DNA of 64,000 bases from Alteromonas sp. C1M14 (GTDB lineage Bacteria; Pseudomonadota; Gammaproteobacteria; Enterobacterales; Alteromonadaceae): the NCBI RefSeq assembly GCF_018860965.1, contig NZ_JAHKQF010000011.1, forward strand, positions 279,480 through 343,479, written 5' to 3'. Positions 60,401 through 64,000 of this stretch are shown piece after piece. Position 1 is the stretch's first letter, and each line of letters opens with the position of its first letter. The notes beneath the pieces were generated by a model. The model saw nothing but the letters and a program-made list of their open reading frames with translations, was not told the origin of the DNA and did no database searches. A program made the position numbers and the translations under genes.

Positions 60401-60499
60401 ACATAACGCCCCTAATAAACGGCGCAAACTTGTTGGATATAATGGCGAGGAACGAGCCCAAGCCAGCGAGTTTGGGTCCGGTTGATTGGTTTGTTATAA
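60401..60499 (-). repeat. attC of 87-aa cassette
   Basis: 99 bp, cores ACATAAC and GTTATAA; arms AACTTGTTGGATATAATG and AGCCAGCGAGTTTGGG. Confidence 0.9.
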
Positions 60500-60506
60500 G
60501 CCATTG

Positions 60507-60770
60507 CTAGTGATTACCATCCGAGCCAGCGCCACTGCTATCTCTGGGGCCGCCACCAAACTCTGAATGAGACTTGATTGGACGATCTTGGCTTTTGTGA
60601 AATTGCCAAAGAGCAATTGCAGCTATATAGGGAATTAACCATACGAGAAAGATTTGCGCAATTTTTTGCATAGTATCTAAGTCATCTCTTTTCGCCAAGA
60701 AAACTGATACGGCTAGGCTTATTGCAAAGTAAGTTGCTATTACAGCGTATATGATAAAAAGAGAGTCCAT
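60507..60770 (-). CDS. Two-helix cassette membrane protein, 87 aa
   Basis: Helices near 3-24 and 40-56 with ALWQFHKSQDR after the second, then a Ser/Gly-rich tail (EFGGGPRDSSGAGSDGNH). The pattern recalls small integron membrane proteins; function unknown. Confidence 0.6.
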   Translation of the reverse strand: MDSLFIIYAVIATYFAISLAVSVFLAKRDDLDTMQKIAQIFLVWLIPYIAAIALWQFHKSQDRPIKSHSEFGGGPRDSSGAGSDGNH

Positions 60771-60788
60771 CTCGTCAATTCCTTTGGC

Positions 60789-60886
60789 TTATAACACCTG
60801 CTTAAGCGGATTAAAATAGTGGGTTATAATAATGTGTAGCGAAGCGGAACCCACTGTTTTAATTCCGCTTAAAGCTCTTGTTATGT
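60789..60886 (-). repeat. attC of YciI cassette
   Basis: 98 bp, cores TTATAAC and GTTATGT; arms AGTGGGTTATAA and ACCCACTG. Confidence 0.9.
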
Positions 60887-60888
60887 TT

Positions 60889-61179
60889 TTATTCTTGCTT
60901 TAAAAACTCTAGCTCCAGTGATGTTTTACTAGGAACGAATTCAGTAACTTCATAGTTAGCTAAGCCATGAATTTTAAATGGGTCATCAGATAGAATCAGA
61001 TCTAAAACCTCTCTACTTTCAGCTTTAGCTAAGATAACACCACCAGTACGAGGTACTTTTCTGCCAGAAGCTAAAAAAACACCATTTGAATATTGCTCAT
61101 TTAAGTATTCAATATGACTACTTAAATGCTTTTCAACTTCACTCATCTCGCAAATATATGTAAGAGAAATAACGAACAT
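60889..61179 (-). CDS. YciI-family protein
   Basis: 96 aa, YCII domain: MFVISLTYICEMSEVEKHL, HIEYLNEQYSNGVFLASGRK and GGVILAKAESREVLDLIL, ending DPFKIHGLANYEVTEF. YciI proteins are ferredoxin-like, with few known activities. Single-gene cassette. Confidence 0.88.
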   Translation of the reverse strand: MFVISLTYICEMSEVEKHLSSHIEYLNEQYSNGVFLASGRKVPRTGGVILAKAESREVLDLILSDDPFKIHGLANYEVTEFVPSKTSLELEFLKQE

Positions 61180-61225
61180 ATTTCACCTCCTTTTTCTCAA
61201 TTTATTTTGTAAACTACCAACTAAA

Positions 61226-61334
61226 ACATAACGCCCCAAGAAGGGGCAATAACACGTGGGCTATAATAAGGAACGAAGTAACGGGAGCCCACGTGTTACT
61301 GTCCCAGCGAAGCGACTTAATGTGTTTGTTATAT
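61226..61334 (-). repeat. attC of UspB-like cassette
   Basis: 109 bp, cores ACATAAC and GTTATAT, consensus arms. Confidence 0.92.
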
Positions 61335-61405
61335 TCCTTCCAAACACATTCTAGGTGGCGTTTACCAAGGTTGTTGCAACTTAATAGCATACTTCTATTA
61401 TCGTT

Positions 61406-61717
61406 TTATGTGTTAAATGCTTTATATAAGAAACCACTAAATGCAATAAGTAACAGAGCGTGTAACGCAATAGCTAATACGAAAAGGCTTGAGCAAGTTT
61501 CTTTAACATGTTCATCATCTATGGAATTCCATTTTCGCGTAAGAAGGAACTTTAAAAAGGCTACATTGTTAGAAGGCGTGCTGTTCATGAGCAGGGAAGG
61601 TGAGCCTATACTTTTAAAAGTCTCTGTATGATTTTCTTCTAAATAATGAAATAAGTTCCTGCACAGAGCCATCCAGCACAGCACTGCCGGTATCAGTAAA
61701 ACGAATAGGATTTCCAT
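61406..61717 (-). CDS. Two-helix cassette membrane protein, 103 aa
   Basis: Helices at about 1-20 and 78-100 enclose a basic soluble loop (NNVAFLKFLLTRKWNSIDD). The helix-loop-helix topology recalls UspB, but identity is not established. Confidence 0.6.
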   Translation of the reverse strand: MEILFVLLIPAVLCWMALCRNLFHYLEENHTETFKSIGSPSLLMNSTPSNNVAFLKFLLTRKWNSIDDEHVKETCSSLFVLAIALHALLLIAFSGFLYKAFNT

Positions 61718-61731
61718 GGTATCCCTTAAGA

Positions 61732-61830
61732 ATATAACGCCTCACTAAGAGGCAAATAATAGTTGGTTAAAATAAGCGACGAAGAAGCAAAAACCAACTG
61801 TTATTTGTCCTTTTGAGTGACTTGTTATAT
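61732..61830 (-). repeat. attC of 114-aa cassette
   Basis: 99 bp, cores ATATAAC and GTTATAT; arms AATAGTTGGTTAAAATAAG and AACCAACTGTTATT. Confidence 0.92.
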
Positions 61831-62169
61831 GTGCGTTTTACTCTGCACTCTATTTAGCATTATTGATTTTACAATTGCATGAGCTGATGAAAAGCAAACC
61901 CAGCCAAAAAGAACTAATTTAGTTAAACCAAGTTGAGATAAATCATTAGAAAGGTAAAAAATAAAACAAATGCTAATGATAAGCCCAAAAAACGCTATTA
62001 CAGCAGATCTCCACTTTACTACGGCAAGACCTATTAAAATAAATGAAACAGCAGGAATAAAAAGCAAATAATCAAAGAACGCGATCCCACTAAGAAAACA
62101 AGCCGCTACAACAACATTTGAAGCGCTGTTTTTAATAGAATCAATTATCTTTAGTTCTTTATCCGTCAT
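61825..62169 (-). CDS. Cassette membrane protein, 114 aa
   Basis: Four hydrophobic segments; MTDKELKIIDSIKNSASNVV at the N-terminus, basic C-terminus (LNRVQSKTHI, attC-derived end). No family recognised. Confidence 0.6.
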   Translation of the reverse strand: MTDKELKIIDSIKNSASNVVVAACFLSGIAFFDYLLFIPAVSFILIGLAVVKWRSAVIAFFGLIISICFIFYLSNDLSQLGLTKLVLFGWVCFSSAHAIVKSIMLNRVQSKTHI

Positions 62170-62193
62170 GATTACTCACAAACCTGATTGCAC

Positions 62194-62284
62194 ATATAAC
62201 GCCCTAATTTGGCGGCACAAACCCGTGGGCTATACTGCGAAGCAGAGCCCGCGTGTTTGTGTCCCCAACATTTGATTGTTATGT
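62194..62284 (-). repeat. attC of 73-aa cassette, copy 1
   Basis: 91 bp, cores ATATAAC and GTTATGT. Its right end joins the same cassette body as the site at 63604 but the rest of the site differs. Confidence 0.9.
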
Positions 62285-62316
62285 GACATTGCTTTTTAAA
62301 CCTTGTGCCCGCTGGA

Positions 62317-62538
62317 TTAAGAATAAAGCCATTTGCTCAGGCGTAATGTAAAGAGGTTAAATATTGAAAACAAACAGCCAAAAAGTAAAGCCTGAACTAA
62401 ACTCGGCATTGTGTCTTCAGTTGAGTCAGATAAACCCAAGCCCAAAAGCGCCATTGTTATAAAAGCTAATAATACAGAAAGCGCTCCCGCCACTGCAGAA
62501 GCTAGTAGATTACTCTTTCTTTGAACTTCCTTAGACAT
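62317..62538 (-). CDS. Two-helix membrane protein, 73 aa, copy 1
   Basis: MSKEVQRKSNLLASAVAGAL start, helices near 10-34 and 46-65, ending LRLSKWLYS. Identical at DNA level, as read, to 63742-63963 including flanks; diverged relative at 43284. Unknown function. Confidence 0.68.
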   Translation of the reverse strand: MSKEVQRKSNLLASAVAGALSVLLAFITMALLGLGLSDSTEDTMPSLVQALLFGCLFSIFNLFTLRLSKWLYS

Positions 62539-62553
62539 TCCATTTCCTTTGGC

Positions 62554-62654
62554 ACCTAACGCCCTGTTAACAGGAAAAATGCAGTTGGCTAAAATAAGGA
62601 ACGAAGTGACAAAAAGCCAACTGAGTTTTGTCCTTGTTTAACAGCTTGTTAGGT
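62554..62654 (-). repeat. attC of secreted-protein cassette, copy B
   Basis: 101 bp, cores ACCTAAC and GTTAGGT, nearly identical to 58814-58914. Confidence 0.92.
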
Positions 62655-62661
62655 GATTATT

Positions 62662-63045
62662 CTATATGTTTTTAATCGACAAACCATTTTCTTTAGACAC
62701 AACAATATACTTATACTTTGCTATGCCAGAAGTGAATCCCATAAATAATTTTATATAAACAGTTTCACCTCCTAAACTTGGGTAACCCGTTTCCCCAGAT
62801 ATTTGAATACCATTAATTGACAAACCATCAAGCTCAGCTAGCTGTCCTTTACTTAATTGATGAGTATCACCAAATGCTGTTACGATTAACGAATTAATTA
62901 AATTCTCATTACTCTCCCCTTTAACAGAAACAGCAGCGGTGTTTATTGAAAACGTTTGAAACACTTCAGCACCTTCTTGTGATGCGAAAGCCAGATTAGT
63001 AAAAGCTATTGTTAATAATTTGCAAATTACTTGACGGATACTCAT
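62662..63045 (-). CDS. Exported cassette protein, 127 aa, copy B
   Basis: From ATG 63045 with the attC AGGTG as SD. Signal peptide to NLAFAS. Paralogue of 58922 with SKGQLAELDGLSINGIQI and SGIAKYKYIVVSKENGLS. Unknown family. Confidence 0.7.
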   Translation of the reverse strand: MSIRQVICKLLTIAFTNLAFASQEGAEVFQTFSINTAAVSVKGESNENLINSLIVTAFGDTHQLSKGQLAELDGLSINGIQISGETGYPSLGGETVYIKLFMGFTSGIAKYKYIVVSKENGLSIKNI

Positions 63046-63049
63046 AATC

Positions 63050-63144
63050 ACCTAACGCCCAATTAACGGGCTAAAAATTGTGGGCTAAAATGGAGCGAAG
63101 CGAACAGCCCGCTGTTTTTAGTCCTGTTAAATTGCTTGTTATGT
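63050..63144 (-). repeat. attC of 149-aa cassette
   Basis: 95 bp, cores ACCTAAC and GTTATGT; close to the site at 59307. Confidence 0.92.
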
Positions 63145-63588
63145 ATCTTTTCGCCGACGAAAGAATAATGAACAGAGCATTGCCAAAGCAACTAAAAATA
63201 GCGCGTAAGCTGTTTCTTTGTCCGAAGATACAACATCATCTAATGAATAAATTTTGCTGCCATCAAGGGTAAACTCATAAGCCATTGCAAGATCATTTTC
63301 ATTAGGTAAAACAGAGACGGTTACGGAACGACCGATTAAATCCTGATTTTTATCATCACAATCAGTTCTCAGGGTAAACTCTTCTAATACTTTATAGGAA
63401 GAAAAACTGCCATTTCTTTTTAACACAACAGTTGGAGCACCATCTTTACTTCCCGAATTACAACTTATGGACTCAATAACTCCAACCTTTTGAATTAAGT
63501 CAGTTCCGGATATTTCATCTTGATTTAATTTCAAGATACCTAACCCAATAAAAAGCATTAAAAGTAAAACCCAAGCACTGTACTTCAA
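63139..63588 (-). CDS. Cassette protein with two membrane segments, 149 aa
   Basis: An N-terminal helix (MKYSAWVLLLMLFIGLGIL), a beta-rich domain with two Cys (VIESISCNSG, TLRTDCDD), and a C-terminal helix ahead of RRRKDT. Family unknown. Stop in the attC. Confidence 0.62.
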   Translation of the reverse strand: MKYSAWVLLLMLFIGLGILKLNQDEISGTDLIQKVGVIESISCNSGSKDGAPTVVLKRNGSFSSYKVLEEFTLRTDCDDKNQDLIGRSVTVSVLPNENDLAMAYEFTLDGSKIYSLDDVVSSDKETAYALFLVALAMLCSLFFRRRKDT

Positions 63589-63603
63589 TATTTCACCCTA
63601 GAT

Positions 63604-63709
63604 ACATAACACTTAAATATGGGGCACAAACAGGCAGGCGATAATGGCGAAGCCGCCTGCGTGTTTGTGTCCCAGCCCGCCTGCGGGCGACATAATTTTT
63701 TTGTTATGT
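63604..63709 (-). repeat. attC of 73-aa cassette, copy 2
   Basis: 106 bp, cores ACATAAC and GTTATGT; contains the CCCAGCCCGCCTGCGG half also seen at 47396. Confidence 0.9.
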
Positions 63710-63741
63710 GACATTGCTTTTTAAACCTTGTGCCCGCTGGA

Positions 63742-63963
63742 TTAAGAATAAAGCCATTTGCTCAGGCGTAATGTAAAGAGGTTAAATATTGAAAACAAAC
63801 AGCCAAAAAGTAAAGCCTGAACTAAACTCGGCATTGTGTCTTCAGTTGAGTCAGATAAACCCAAGCCCAAAAGCGCCATTGTTATAAAAGCTAATAATAC
63901 AGAAAGCGCTCCCGCCACTGCAGAAGCTAGTAGATTACTCTTTCTTTGAACTTCCTTAGACAT
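63742..63963 (-). CDS. Two-helix membrane protein, 73 aa, copy 2
   Basis: ATG at 63963; a longer upstream reading lacks support because the identical copy at 62317 is bounded by its attC. Same protein as copy 1, ending FTLRLSKWLYS. Confidence 0.68.
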   Translation of the reverse strand: MSKEVQRKSNLLASAVAGALSVLLAFITMALLGLGLSDSTEDTMPSLVQALLFGCLFSIFNLFTLRLSKWLYS

Positions 63964-63978
63964 TCCATTTCCTTTGGC

Positions 63979-64000
63979 ACCTAACGCCGCCATAAATAGC
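63979..64000 (-). repeat. attC, cut by right edge of window
   Basis: Left core ACCTAAC followed by GCCGCCATAA; the array continues beyond 64000. Confidence 0.75.

Larger units (their letters stand above)
33106..64000 (-). mobile_element. Integron cassette array (right end outside window)
   Basis: About 45 attC-like sites of 35-128 bp, each with RYYYAAC at the left and GTTRRRY at the right on the plus strand, alternate with one- or two-gene cassettes. Read on the minus strand the sites start TAACAA and end GGGCGTTA, like Vibrio VCRs. Most genes are minus strand, so cassette insertion occurs from the right; attI and intI should lie beyond 64000. The left 5 kb has degenerate sites, as expected for the oldest end. 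No integrase lies in the window, so array identity rests on the repeats. Confidence 0.9.

Noticed and set aside
33106..64000. CRISPR array
   Set aside because: The repeats are 35-128 bp imperfect palindromes that vary in length and centre and flank genes; spacers are whole cassettes.
1..64000. tRNA, rRNA, prophage or IS elements
   Set aside because: No cloverleaf with CCA end, rRNA motif, phage structural gene or transposase was recognised on either strand.

Overview
The window looks like a chromosomal segment of a marine gammaproteobacterium, most likely of the Alteromonadales. This rests on gene families and style (SulP, ACT, DUF3012, katB-ank, VCR-like attC sites); no 16S gene or other marker is present, so the genus is not claimed. 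No tRNA, rRNA, CRISPR array, insertion sequence transposase or integron integrase was found.

Region 1 (1-8.2 kb) is a cell-wall amino-sugar recovery cluster. It holds a NagX-like membrane protein cut by the left edge, an M14 carboxypeptidase, a MurR/RpiR regulator, a DUF1343/NamZ exo-muramidase, the MurNAc-6-phosphate etherase MurQ, a sodium:solute symporter and alanine racemase. A near-identical 13-bp motif (GAATAATAWATTC) lies upstream of both the regulator and the symporter operon and is a candidate operator. No MurNAc kinase is in the window.

Region 2 (8.2-29.9 kb) is ordinary chromosome: ZIP and DUF819 transporters, a LacI regulator, YitT, a macrodomain protein, an isochorismatase-like hydrolase, a YHYH lipoprotein, SulP, an S10 peptidase, a run of small SMI1/DUF302/RDD/SEC-C genes, and a periplasmic catalase with an ankyrin partner. 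Several short genes are added here: a DUF3012 lipoprotein (57 aa), a 56-aa membrane protein, a 31-aa TAATG-coupled peptide and a 31-aa very basic peptide with its own terminator.

Region 3 (30.0-33.1 kb) is a zinc-starvation operon behind a perfect palindromic Zur box: a COG0523 GTPase, a second HisI and a dihydroorotase whose HxH metal motif reads QxH.

Region 4 (33.1-64.0 kb, running off the right edge) is a large integron cassette array. About 45 attC-like sites, whole, degenerate or halved, separate roughly 50 small genes. Most genes are on the minus strand, so attI and intI are expected beyond position 64000, and the left end is the old, decaying end. The cassettes carry toxin-antitoxin modules (DUF1778-GNAT, PIN/RHH, ParD-like/RelE, YefM-YoeB, HigBA, plus broken CcdA, ParE and ParD-like remnants). 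They also carry two regulator-oxidoreductase pairs, acetyltransferases, immunity-like proteins, DUF-family proteins and many small membrane proteins. Paralogous cassettes show precise decay: a 12-bp deletion that removes an HExxH motif, a 50-codon deletion in a GNAT gene, one cassette body duplicated identically on different attC sites, and attC sites cut to their right half.
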